Positions 17,004-25,875 of a stretch of DNA of 64,000 bases are shown here, in pieces; the first letter of the stretch is position 1; every line of letters begins with the position of its first letter. The DNA comes from Limoniibacter endophyticus (GTDB lineage: Bacteria; Pseudomonadota; Alphaproteobacteria; Rhizobiales; Rhizobiaceae). Where the stretch lies: the NCBI RefSeq assembly GCF_014652835.1, contig NZ_BMZO01000004.1, positions 226,865 through 290,864 of the forward strand, given 5' to 3'. A program made the translations under genes and the position numbers. The notes beneath the pieces were generated by a model. It searched no databases. It saw only the letters and a list, made by a program, of their open reading frames with translations, and was not told where the DNA came from.

Positions 17004-19769
17004 TCAGGGCGTATGGGCCTTTCGGGTCTTCTGCATCCGGACAGTTTTATGGCCTGCCGGGTCTGCTTTATCCGCCACCTCTCTCGAAGATCGGGCGGAT
17101 GCGTTTGCGGCATTGAGCGGCTCCGTAATTGCGAAACCGTCCTTGCCGAATTCGATGGCGATGCCGGTGACCTTTCGCTGGTCAGCCAGGGCATCGAGAA
17201 AAAAGGTGGAGAGCACCGGCAGAAGATCGCGAGCGATCATCACCTCGATGACGCGCGCACCCATTTCGCTGGTGCCTGCACGCGCCACCAGCGCATCGCG
17301 TGCAGCTTGGCTTAAATGAAGGGACGCGCCATACGTCGCGGCGACGCGGCTGCGAATGCGCTCGATCTGGATATCGACGATACCGGCCAGCGTTCGCGCC
17401 GTCAGCGGCATGAAGGGCAGAACCGTGGTGCGCCCGACGAAGGCAGGCTTGAACGCCTTCTGCAGCTCGGGCAGCAGCATGGCTTCCAGCGCCGCGCCCT
17501 CAGGCATGGTGTCGGGGTCGGCAGCCAGACTCGCCAGAAGCTCCGAACCTGTATTCGCGGTCATCACGATGGTCGTGTTCTTGAAATCGATGTCGCGTCC
17601 TTCGCCATCGCGCAACGTGCCCTTGTCAAACACCTGGTAGAAGATTTCCTGAACGCCCGCGTGCGCCTTGTCGATCTCGTCTAGCAGCAGAACGCCATAG
17701 GGGCGCCGACGCACTGCTTCCGTCAGCACGCCGCCCTCGCCATAACCGACATAGCCGGGAGGCGAGCCGAGCAGCATGGAAACCTTATGCTCCTCCTTGA
17801 ACTCCGACATGTTGATCGTCGTGAGGTATTGCGTGCCGCCATAAAGCATGTCCGCCAGCGCCAGAGCCGTTTCGGTCTTGCCGGTGCCGGACATGCCAAC
17901 GAACAAAAATACCGCCGGAGGACGGCGCGGATCATTGAGGCCCGCACGTGCCGCCCGCATTGCATCGGCGATATGTTTCAGAGCCCTGTCCTGGCCGATA
18001 ACGCGCTCCTTGAGGCGCGCATCGAGCGTCTTGGCGGCAGCCACCTGATCGGAAAGAAGTTTACCGACCGGAATACCGGTCCAGCGGGCGACCACCGCGG
18101 CAATCACCTCGCGATCGACGACGCGCGGCACCAGCGCAGCTTCGCCCGCCACCTTGCCTCGCTTCTTCTCGGTTGCGGCATAGGCCTTGCGTGCCTGTTC
18201 GCCTGTGTCCTGCGGATCGACCTTTTCGGAAGGAACCGCGGCAATATTGCCAGCTGCAATATCCGCACGTGGCGAAAAAGCTTCTTCGAAGCGATCGGCT
18301 TCCCGCACCAGACGCAACTCAGCGTCAAGGCGGATTTCGACAGCTTTCTGCTCGGTGGCGAGCTGCGTCTCCCTCGCCTTGATAGCCTCAAGACGCTCAT
18401 CGATTGCAGGCGTCAGCGGCTCACGGCGTAATGATTCCGCCTCACGAGCCAACATGGTGCGTTCGGACCGAAGATTTGCCAGCGCTGCGGGTGTAGTCTG
18501 GCGCGCGAGCGCCACGGCCGCGGCAGCCGTGTCCATAAGGCTGATCGCCTTGTCGGGCAATTGGCGCGCCGGAATGTAGCGCGCAGAAAGTTGAACGGCG
18601 GCCGCAAGAGCGTCATCGCGTATGCGCACCTTATGATGTCGTTCGAAACGATCGGCGATGCCCCGCAACATGCGAATGGCGGTCTCTTCGTCCGGCTCGT
18701 TGACGTGAACGACCTGGAACCGCCTGGTAAGCGCGGCATCTTTCTCGAAATAGCGCTTATACTCGCTCCAGGTGGTAGCGGCGATGGTTCGCAGTTCACC
18801 GCGCGCCAGCGCCGGTTTTAGAATGTTGGCCGCATCGCCCTGTCCGGCATGTCCACCCGCCCCGATCAGGCCGTGCGCCTCGTCGATGAACAGGATGATG
18901 GGTTCGACGCTCGCCTTGACGGCATCGACAACACCATGAAGACGGCGCTCGAATTCACCCTTCACGCCCGCTCCGGCCTGCAACAGGCTTAAATCGAGCA
19001 TGAGAAGGCGCACGTCGCGCAGCATTTCCGGCACATCGCCTTCGACAATGCCGAGCGCCAGCGCTTCGGCGACAGCAGTCTTCCCGACCCCGGCCTCGCC
19101 AACGAGAATCGGATTGTTCTGACGCCGCCGCATCAGCACGTCGATGACCTGGCGCATCTCGCGTTCACGGCCGATGACCGGATCGATCCTGCCATCGCGG
19201 GCTTGCGCTGTCAGATCATGCGTATAGAGCCGCAAAACCTCATCGCCCGGGCTGGATAAAGCGGCAACAGCAGCTCCATGCGCGATCGGCGCTTGCACCT
19301 CCTTGGCCAGGCGACCGGATTCCTCCTGCATTTCCTCCAGGGCGCGCATGTCCAGCCCGCGCAGGCTTGGGGCGATCGCACGTGACAGAAGCCGCAGTGA
19401 TGAGTCCGAAACCAGGGCGGTGAGAAGATCACCCAGAAAAACGATGTCGCGACCATGTTGAAGCGACGCGACAAGCCAGGCTTCCCGCGCGAGAGAAAGC
19501 AGATTTTGCGACAGTGTAAGATTTGCGCCCTCATCTCGTCCCAACTCACCAATGGCAAAATCAAGTTCAGTGCGCAGTGCTTCCGGATTCAAATCAAGTT
19601 TATCTAAAATCGAAGTATTTTCAGCCTGATCAAGTATAGATCGAAGAAAATGAGCAACCTCGACAGAGCCGTTACGATTGCGAGCCGCGTGTGAAGCCGC
19701 ATGTTCCAGGGATACACGCAGGCGTGGCTCAAGCGTTCTTATTAGACGATTGAGATCTATATACACCAT
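17004..19769 (-). CDS. clpV: T6SS AAA+ sheath-disassembly ATPase ClpV (TssH)
   Basis: 921 residues. ClpV unfolds contracted TssB/TssC sheaths for reuse in the cytoplasm. The N-domain comes first, then AAA-1 with Walker A GEAGVGKTA and Walker B LILFIDEAHG, a middle region, and AAA-2 with GMSGTGKTE and VLLLDEIDKAH. I chose ATG 19769 because GAGGG lies seven bases upstream and MVYIDLNRLIRTLEP matches the family start; the frame extends ten codons farther. It heads the minus arm (clpV-hcp-vgrG). The first ~80 codons are visibly AT-richer than the rest. Confidence 0.95.
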   Translation of the reverse strand: MVYIDLNRLIRTLEPRLRVSLEHAASHAARNRNGSVEVAHFLRSILDQAENTSILDKLDLNPEALRTELDFAIGELGRDEGANLTLSQNLLSLAREAWLVASLQHGRDIVFLGDLLTALVSDSSLRLLSRAIAPSLRGLDMRALEEMQEESGRLAKEVQAPIAHGAAVAALSSPGDEVLRLYTHDLTAQARDGRIDPVIGREREMRQVIDVLMRRRQNNPILVGEAGVGKTAVAEALALGIVEGDVPEMLRDVRLLMLDLSLLQAGAGVKGEFERRLHGVVDAVKASVEPIILFIDEAHGLIGAGGHAGQGDAANILKPALARGELRTIAATTWSEYKRYFEKDAALTRRFQVVHVNEPDEETAIRMLRGIADRFERHHKVRIRDDALAAAVQLSARYIPARQLPDKAISLMDTAAAAVALARQTTPAALANLRSERTMLAREAESLRREPLTPAIDERLEAIKARETQLATEQKAVEIRLDAELRLVREADRFEEAFSPRADIAAGNIAAVPSEKVDPQDTGEQARKAYAATEKKRGKVAGEAALVPRVVDREVIAAVVARWTGIPVGKLLSDQVAAAKTLDARLKERVIGQDRALKHIADAMRAARAGLNDPRRPPAVFLFVGMSGTGKTETALALADMLYGGTQYLTTINMSEFKEEHKVSMLLGSPPGYVGYGEGGVLTEAVRRRPYGVLLLDEIDKAHAGVQEIFYQVFDKGTLRDGEGRDIDFKNTTIVMTANTGSELLASLAADPDTMPEGAALEAMLLPELQKAFKPAFVGRTTVLPFMPLTARTLAGIVDIQIERIRSRVAATYGASLHLSQAARDALVARAGTSEMGARVIEVMIARDLLPVLSTFFLDALADQRKVTGIAIEFGKDGFAITEPLNAANASARSSREVADKADPAGHKTVRMQKTRKAHTP

Positions 19770-19994
19770 ACGGCGACCCTCGTTACTTAGAAAATTCAAT
19801 TTTCTTAGGCCTGAATGAACAACTAAAGGCGATTAATGCGTCTTGAATAGCAGGCTTAAAATAACATTACGTTATATATTGAACCCAAATTAAACATAGT
19901 TATGGCACGAAAATTTTACCGGTTGACAATTAAATTATACAAACGCAGTCCTATTACAAATATTATTTTACAGTAAAAAGGTTCATGCTTGATC
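19770..19994. promoter_or_regulatory. Divergent T6SS promoter region, AT-rich
   Basis: 225 bases separate clpV (minus) from tssA (plus) and must hold the promoters of both T6SS arms. The stretch is strongly AT-rich and has several TA steps and A/T runs. A TTGACA box at 19923-19928 could be a -35 element toward tssA, but no good -10 at 16-18 bases was found, so the promoter is not firmly placed. A regulator such as MucR is a reasonable but untested candidate. Confidence 0.55.
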
Positions 19995-21035
19995 ATGTCT
20001 GTTGCGGCGATTTCATCTCCACTTAATGGCGATCACCCATGTGGAACGAATGTTCGATCGCAATCGTCTACGCGTGAAATATATTTCAAAATTAAAGATT
20101 TAAGAAATGCATCACGCAGCGCGGAGCGCGGCCAAAGCCCTGAAGAACCCTTCACACTACCCCCTGGATGGAAAGATATAAGTTCGCTCGCATTGCAATT
20201 ACTTGGCCATCACAGCAAAGATATAGAATTGCTTGCATGGCTAATGGAAGCACAATTACGTATTTCCGGCTTCTCAGGCTTAAGAAATACTTACTCGGAA
20301 AGCGCACAACTAATAAGCGATTACGGCCACAGTCTTCATTCGGTCGACGAGGCGGCTGAAGAGCGCTTCCAGCCATTTGCCGGCTTGAATGGCGAGGGTG
20401 GCGAAGGGACGCTGATACAGCCGCTCCGTCTCACTTCTCTGATACCCAACGGCAATTTTGCACAGTTTTCGCTGTGGGATTTTCAGCTGGCGCAACGCGA
20501 AGGGCAAGAGAAGCGACGGGAAGAACTGCTCGAAGCGGCCAATGATGCGGGGCGTGAGGCGATGGCTGCGCGACTGCGCGAGGTAATTGGGTGCCTGGAA
20601 GCCTTTGATGCGTTCGTGACGGCGGTCAATGCGCAGGCGGGCTCGCAGGCACCATCCAGCTCGAACATCCGCAACACTCTTCAGGAGATTGCCGTCGCCA
20701 TTCGCGCGATTGGCGGCTTTGCCGAGATTGAAGACGCCGCTGCCGATCAGGCGTCGACGGCCCTCGCCGAGAGCAGCGCCTCCGTAGCGAAGGCAGTGCG
20801 CAGTATCAGCGGCGAAATCCAGTCGCGCGAACAGGCCTTCGAGATGCTCGCCGCGATAGCGGGTTACTTTCGCCGCTACGAGCCTCATTCGCCCGTAGCG
20901 CTTTCCATCGAGACGCTGGTCCGCCGCGGTCGCATGGATTTTGCCGAATTACTGACTGAACTCCTGCCCGAAATGCATACGCGCAACGCGGTACTGACCG
21001 CAGCGGGAATACAGCCAAAGCCGGAAACGGAATAA
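19995..21035 (+). CDS. tssA: T6SS baseplate/sheath-nucleating protein TssA (ImpA)
   Basis: 346 residues with the ImpA N-terminal region (PLNGDHPCGTNVR, then LAWLMEAQLRISGFSGLR) and a long helical C-terminal part (YFRRYEPHSPVALSIETLVR), both family-typical. TssA helps nucleate tube and sheath growth on the baseplate. I use ATG 19995; an in-frame TTG at 19989 has a better-spaced AAAAAGG site (seven bases) and may be the true start. It leads the 14-gene plus arm. The first ~110 codons are AT-richer than the rest of the gene and continue the AT-rich promoter. Confidence 0.88.
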   Translation: MSVAAISSPLNGDHPCGTNVRSQSSTREIYFKIKDLRNASRSAERGQSPEEPFTLPPGWKDISSLALQLLGHHSKDIELLAWLMEAQLRISGFSGLRNTYSESAQLISDYGHSLHSVDEAAEERFQPFAGLNGEGGEGTLIQPLRLTSLIPNGNFAQFSLWDFQLAQREGQEKRREELLEAANDAGREAMAARLREVIGCLEAFDAFVTAVNAQAGSQAPSSSNIRNTLQEIAVAIRAIGGFAEIEDAAADQASTALAESSASVAKAVRSISGEIQSREQAFEMLAAIAGYFRRYEPHSPVALSIETLVRRGRMDFAELLTELLPEMHTRNAVLTAAGIQPKPETE

Positions 21036-21103
21036 GCCTGTCAGACAAGACGATCGCAACACCGAAATGGCGCTCCCGCGCCTTGTGAAGAAGGAGATGA
21101 CCC

Positions 21104-21619
21104 ATGGCTTCCAGCGTGCATGAAAAACTTGAGCGGGTCCGCAAACCCCGCGTCCATATCAAGTACGAAGTCGAGACGGAAGGCGCGATGGTGGTGAAGG
21201 AGCTGCCTTTCGTCGTCGGTGTTCTGGGCGACTTTTCGGGCAATCCGACAGCCCCTCTCAAGCCTTTCGGCGAGCGCAAGTTCGTGCAGATCGACCGCGA
21301 CAATTTTGACGAGGTGATGCGCCGCATGACGCCGGGCCTCAACCTTTCCGTCGACAATACGCTGGCCGATGACGGAACACGCATGAGCGTCGATCTCAAG
21401 TTCGAAAGCATGGACGATTTCGAACCGGGCGCCATCGTCAGTCAGGTTCCGGCGCTGAAGAAGCTGCTGGAGGCACGCAACGAGCTGCGGGACCTGTTGA
21501 GCAAGGCCGATCGCTCAGACGAGCTGGAAAAGCTCCTCGAAGACGTTCTCCAGAACAAGGCTGACCTTTCGGCGCTTTCAGAGCAGCTCGAAGCGATCGG
21601 CAAGAAGCCATCGGCCTGA
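21104..21619 (+). CDS. tssB: T6SS sheath small subunit TssB (VipA)
   Basis: 171 residues with the family pattern [30 protein letters not shown], and [20 protein letters not shown]. TssB pairs with TssC to build the contractile sheath around Hcp. A strong AAGGAG site precedes the ATG. It is followed by tssC 27 bases later. The acidic, helical C-terminus (about 120-165) is the part expected to contact TssC and ClpV. Confidence 0.96.
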   Translation: MASSVHEKLERVRKPRVHIKYEVETEGAMVVKELPFVVGVLGDFSGNPTAPLKPFGERKFVQIDRDNFDEVMRRMTPGLNLSVDNTLADDGTRMSVDLKFESMDDFEPGAIVSQVPALKKLLEARNELRDLLSKADRSDELEKLLEDVLQNKADLSALSEQLEAIGKKPSA

Positions 21620-21646
21620 ACCGGCGCAGCGACAAGGATCTAGAAC

Positions 21647-23125
21647 ATGAGTGCACAGACCCAAGCGAAGCAGGATGCTTCCACCGTCACAACCGAGGAA
21701 AATCTTCTTTCCAAGGTGGTCGCAGCAACCCGCCAGACGGAACCGGACCGCGCCCAGGACCTCCTGCGCAACCTGACCGACCAGGCACTGAAGGGTATGG
21801 TCACTTACGACCGCAACCTGACTGTGACGCTGAATAATGCCATCGCAGCGCTCGACAAAATGCTTTCCAGACAGCTTGCGGCCATCATGCAATCTCCCGA
21901 GTTCACGAAGCTCGAGGGCACATGGCGAGGCCTGCACTACCTGGTGAAGAACACGGAAACCAGTTCGAACCTGAAAATTCGCGTACTGAACGCCAGCAAG
22001 CGCGAAATCTACAAGGATTTAACCAAGGCAGTCGAGTTCGACCAGTCGCGCCTGTTCAAGTCGATCTACGAGGATGAATTCGGTACCCCGGGCGGTGAAC
22101 CCATGGGCGCGCTGATCGGCGACTACGAATTTGACAATTCCTTCGAGGATATGGAACTCCTGCAAGGCGCTTCATCGATCGCGGCTGCTGCCTTCGCTCC
22201 CTTCATAACCGCGGCCAGCCCGAAGATGTTCGGCTTCGACGACTATCGTCAGCTGTCCAAGCCGCGCGATCTCGAGAAGATTTTCGAGACGGCGGAATAT
22301 GCGAAATGGCGCGGCCTGCGCGAAAGCGAGGATTCCCGCTTCGTGACGCTGGCCCTCCCCCGCGTTCTGGCACGGATGCCCTATGGTCCGAGCACCCGCA
22401 CCATCGACGCGTTCAACTTCGATGAGACCGACGGCACGAAGAATGGCGAGCTGCCGCACGAGAATTATACCTGGATGAACGCGGCCTATGTGATGGGCAC
22501 CAAGCTGACGGACGCATTTGCGAGGAGCGGCTGGTGCACGGCAATTCGCGGCGCCGAAAACGGCGGCAAGGTGGAAGGCCTGCCTATGCACGTCTTCTCC
22601 AGTGACGATGGCGATCTCGACCTGAAATGCCCGACGGAGGTTGGCATCACCGACCGTCGCGATGCAGAACTTGGCAAGCTGGGCTTCCTGCCGCTATGCC
22701 ATTACAAGAACACCGATTATGCCGTGTTCTTCGGCGCTCAGACCGCGCACAAGCCGAAGGTCTACGACCGTCCGGAAGCCACGGCAAATGCCGCCGTTTC
22801 CGCCCGCCTGCCTTACATGATGGCCACTTCGCGCTTTGCCCATTATCTCAAGGTCATGGGTCGCGACAAAATCGGCTCCTTCATGGAGGCAGAAGATTGC
22901 GAGGCATGGCTGAATCGCTGGATCTCCAACTATGTCAATGCCAACGACAATGCCGGCGAGGACGCAAAGGCGAAATATCCGTTGCGAGACGCGAAAGTGA
23001 CCGTTCAGGAAATTCCCGGCAAGCCGGGTTCCTATAATGCGGTGGCATGGCTGCGTCCGTGGCTGCAGATGGAAGAGCTGACCACGTCGCTACGCATGGT
23101 GGCGCGCATTCCCTCCAAGAACTGA
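21647..23125 (+). CDS. tssC: T6SS sheath large subunit TssC (VipB)
   Basis: 492 residues, typical for TssC. Family segments include [55 protein letters not shown] and the C-terminal [20 protein letters not shown]. It forms the sheath with TssB. AAGGA lies nine bases before the ATG. It corresponds to ImpC in the imp nomenclature and is followed by a second, shorter tssC paralogue, as in Agrobacterium and Rhizobium. Confidence 0.96.
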   Translation: MSAQTQAKQDASTVTTEENLLSKVVAATRQTEPDRAQDLLRNLTDQALKGMVTYDRNLTVTLNNAIAALDKMLSRQLAAIMQSPEFTKLEGTWRGLHYLVKNTETSSNLKIRVLNASKREIYKDLTKAVEFDQSRLFKSIYEDEFGTPGGEPMGALIGDYEFDNSFEDMELLQGASSIAAAAFAPFITAASPKMFGFDDYRQLSKPRDLEKIFETAEYAKWRGLRESEDSRFVTLALPRVLARMPYGPSTRTIDAFNFDETDGTKNGELPHENYTWMNAAYVMGTKLTDAFARSGWCTAIRGAENGGKVEGLPMHVFSSDDGDLDLKCPTEVGITDRRDAELGKLGFLPLCHYKNTDYAVFFGAQTAHKPKVYDRPEATANAAVSARLPYMMATSRFAHYLKVMGRDKIGSFMEAEDCEAWLNRWISNYVNANDNAGEDAKAKYPLRDAKVTVQEIPGKPGSYNAVAWLRPWLQMEELTTSLRMVARIPSKN

Positions 23126-23175
23126 GCCGACACCAGGACCGTCGTCGCCTGTGCGGCGGCGGACCCTTTCGTTGA

Positions 23176-24576
23176 ATGCAGGGCGCAATGACGAGCGAAA
23201 CACGCGCAAGAGCACTGGCCGACCGGTTGATCGCGCTTATAGACGAAGTGCTGAACGCCCAGGTGAATGCCATTCTGCATCATCCCGGCTTCCAGGCCAT
23301 GGAAGCGCGGTGGCGCGGGCTTGCCCTGCTCGTGGAGGAAGCCGGCAAGAGCTACGATGTTCGCATCAAGATTTTCCCGTGCGGCTGGGTTGAACTTGCG
23401 CGCAGCATGGAACGCTCCACAGACTTCGATCAAAGCGCCCTGTTCGAGCTGGTCTATAGCCGCGAATTCGGTATGGCGGGCGGCGAGCCGTTCGGTTTGC
23501 TCCTCGGCGATTACCTGCTTTCGCCCCTCGATGAAGGCTCGGCCGACACGGTGAGCACGCTGGCGCAACTCGGCATGATCGCGGCAGCGGGTTTTTGCCC
23601 CTTCATTGCTGGTGCAGCACCGGAAGCGCTCGGACTTTCCCGGTTTTCCGAACTTGACCGCGTGCAGGATTTTTCATGGCTCGGGCGCGATCCGGCCCGA
23701 GCGCGCTGGAATTCGCTCCGTCAGCGCGAGGATTCACGCTTCCTCGGCCTTGTGGCGCCGCGTGTGCTCGTTCGCCCGCCTTATAAGCCTTTCGCGCGCG
23801 CGCGCAGCGACGGCTTTCCATTTCGGGAGAAGGTGGCGGCTGATGGAAGCACGCTTTTATGGGCGAATGGCGCGTTCGCCTTCGCAGCGGTGATCATCCG
23901 CAATTTCATCCAGTCCGGGTGGTTTGCCGATATTCGTGGCGTAACCCAGAACGAGATCGATGGCGGCATGCTCTCGCCTGACCAGCTTGCTCCCTACGAC
24001 CCCGGCACGGAAAGCGAAAGCCTATCGGCGCAGGTTCCGGTGGAGGCGCGCATGAACGGGTGGCAGGAGCAGCAATTGAGCGATCTCGGCATAGTGCCGA
24101 TCGCAACCAGCTACATGTCGGCCAACGGGATATTCAATTCGAACCAGTCGCTGCACGCGCCGCAACATTATTCCACCGAAGCGGCGCGGCAGAACGCGCG
24201 ACTTGCCGCAATGCTGCAATATGTGCTCTGCGCCTCACGCTTCTCGCATTATCTCAAGGTGATCATGCGCGAGGAAATCGGCACGCTGCGCGATGCCGAG
24301 ACGATCCAGCGCCGCCTCGAAACCTGGCTCGGCGACTACACGGTCGGCAATGAAGATGCGCAATTGTCGCTGCGCGCGCGCTACCCGCTGCGCTCCGCGG
24401 GTGTCGATGTGCACGAGATTCCCGGCAAGCCCGGCGTCTTTTCCTGTATGGTCCACCTACAGCCGCACTTCCAGCTCGACGACGTTTCCACGAGCTTCCA
24501 TCTGATCGCCGAGGCGCAAACACCCTCGCTGCGAGAGCCTTCGGCTGCGCCAACCACCCAGAGGATTTCAGCATGA
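23176..24576 (+). CDS. Second TssC-family sheath protein (ImpD-like)
   Basis: 466 residues. It keeps the TssC landmarks (MEARWRGLALLVEEAGKSYD, GGEPFGLLLGDYLLSPLDEG, EDSRFLGLVAPRVLVRPPY, VDVHEIPGKPGVFSCMVHL) but has diverged and lacks the long N-terminal region of the gene before it. In the imp system this is ImpD; its exact role next to TssC is not settled in general knowledge. The start is ATG 23176, or ATG 23188, which has AGGG just upstream. It overlaps tagJ by ATGA. Confidence 0.9.
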   Translation: MQGAMTSETRARALADRLIALIDEVLNAQVNAILHHPGFQAMEARWRGLALLVEEAGKSYDVRIKIFPCGWVELARSMERSTDFDQSALFELVYSREFGMAGGEPFGLLLGDYLLSPLDEGSADTVSTLAQLGMIAAAGFCPFIAGAAPEALGLSRFSELDRVQDFSWLGRDPARARWNSLRQREDSRFLGLVAPRVLVRPPYKPFARARSDGFPFREKVAADGSTLLWANGAFAFAAVIIRNFIQSGWFADIRGVTQNEIDGGMLSPDQLAPYDPGTESESLSAQVPVEARMNGWQEQQLSDLGIVPIATSYMSANGIFNSNQSLHAPQHYSTEAARQNARLAAMLQYVLCASRFSHYLKVIMREEIGTLRDAETIQRRLETWLGDYTVGNEDAQLSLRARYPLRSAGVDVHEIPGKPGVFSCMVHLQPHFQLDDVSTSFHLIAEAQTPSLREPSAAPTTQRISA

Positions 24577-25373
24577 AACTGTCCAGCGACATAGCCGCCG
24601 CCCTTTCGGAGGACCGACTTTCCGATGCGCTCACGATGGCAAAGGAGCATGTCATGACAAAGCCGGCCGATACGGAAGCGCGGCATTTCTACATCGACCT
24701 GCTGATGCTTTCCGGCGAATATGAGAAGGCGGATGCACAATGCAACATAGCCGTGACCTTTTCGCCTGGCGATACGATGGGCTTTGCCTTCCTGCGCAAC
24801 CAGTTGCGTGGCATTGCCGCTCGCAACGCCTGGTTCGAGACAGGTGCGATGCCGCAGTTCCCGCACGGGCCGGATGCGGTCGACCAGGCTGCATTGAAGC
24901 TCAATCTGGCGCATCGCGAGGGCGAGGCCGGGGCTGCCCTTCAAGCACTGGAAGAAGCACGCGGCACCCAACCTATGCTCTGGAACGGCAAGGCGCTCGA
25001 TGATCTGCGCGATCTCGACGACCGCACGCCACACATTCTGGAAATCATCACGACCGGGGGCGCCTATCTCTGGATCGGTCTTGCACAGATCACCTCGGTC
25101 AGGCTCGAGCCTATCGCGCGGCCTCGCGATTTCGCCTTTCGTCGAGGGCAGGTTGCAATGCATGACGGTGCAAGCGCCGATGTCCTGATCCCCGCGATTT
25201 ACCCTGGTACCGCTGGCAATGCCGCCCTGCTGCTCGGCCGCGAGACGGACTGGATAGATGAAAAGAGCGGCATCGTGACGGGTCGCGGCCAGCGATCCTT
25301 TCTGGCAGGCGACGAGATAGCCTCGTTCCACGATCTGACCCTGCTCGAAGCTGTCGAGGTCGCCCATGGCTGA
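24573..25373 (+). CDS. tagJ: T6SS accessory protein TagJ (ImpE)
   Basis: 266 residues. A helical, TPR-like N-terminal half (LLMLSGEYEKADAQCNIAVT) is followed by the ImpE-type C-terminal domain (YLWIGLAQITSVRLEPIARP, then VLIPAIYPGT). TagJ binds TssB and is proposed to help ClpV engage the sheath. It overlaps both neighbours, four bases upstream and eight downstream. No catalytic motif is expected. Confidence 0.88.
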   Translation: MKLSSDIAAALSEDRLSDALTMAKEHVMTKPADTEARHFYIDLLMLSGEYEKADAQCNIAVTFSPGDTMGFAFLRNQLRGIAARNAWFETGAMPQFPHGPDAVDQAALKLNLAHREGEAGAALQALEEARGTQPMLWNGKALDDLRDLDDRTPHILEIITTGGAYLWIGLAQITSVRLEPIARPRDFAFRRGQVAMHDGASADVLIPAIYPGTAGNAALLLGRETDWIDEKSGIVTGRGQRSFLAGDEIASFHDLTLLEAVEVAHG

Positions 25374-25875
25374 TCACCCGCTTGAACGCTACCGCGCCAA
25401 GGATCGCATCCTTGCCCGCTCACTGCTTGACCGGTTACTCGACGACGCGCCGGATCAGGCTCAGGACCAGCCGCTGACGATCCCGCAACAAGTGCGCGAA
25501 ATGCGTGAGGCGCTGCGCCGCGACCTTGAAGCATTGCTCAACACGCGCCGCAATCCCGTTGGCGCACCGACCGAACTGACAGAACTGCGCGACGCGCTCG
25601 TCAATTACGGCGTGGACGGTCTGGTTTCGGTCAATCTCGCCACAGACCAGGCGAAGCTGCAGCTTGCGCACGCGATCGAGCGGCGCATCGCCCTATTCGA
25701 ACCGCGTTTGCAGGATGTCAGCGTGACGATACTCAAGCGCAATGCCCATGAACGTGCCCTGCGGATGCGCATAGAAGGCACGTTTCGCCTGTGGGATGAC
25801 ATGCCGCCGATCAGCTTCGAATCGACCATTGACCCATCAAACCAGCGCATTTCGGTGGAGGCACAGAATGGCTGA
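25366..25875 (+). CDS. tssE: T6SS baseplate wedge protein TssE (gp25-like)
   Basis: 169 residues with the gp25/lysozyme-like baseplate fold pattern: LRRDLEALLNTRR, NYGVDGLVSVNLATDQAKLQ and FEPRLQDVSVTI. TssE is the conserved wedge component that links the baseplate to the sheath. It overlaps tagJ and tssF by eight bases each. No membrane segment or signal is present. Confidence 0.92.
   Translation: MADHPLERYRAKDRILARSLLDRLLDDAPDQAQDQPLTIPQQVREMREALRRDLEALLNTRRNPVGAPTELTELRDALVNYGVDGLVSVNLATDQAKLQLAHAIERRIALFEPRLQDVSVTILKRNAHERALRMRIEGTFRLWDDMPPISFESTIDPSNQRISVEAQNG

Noticed and set aside
16315-17319. A 334-codon plus-strand frame antisense to hcp and clpV
   Set aside because: It spans two real genes and the gap between them on the opposite strand and has no recognisable domain.
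19923-19928. TTGACA as a firm -35 promoter element of tssA
   Set aside because: No convincing -10 element lies 16-18 bases downstream, so I only mention it as a possibility.
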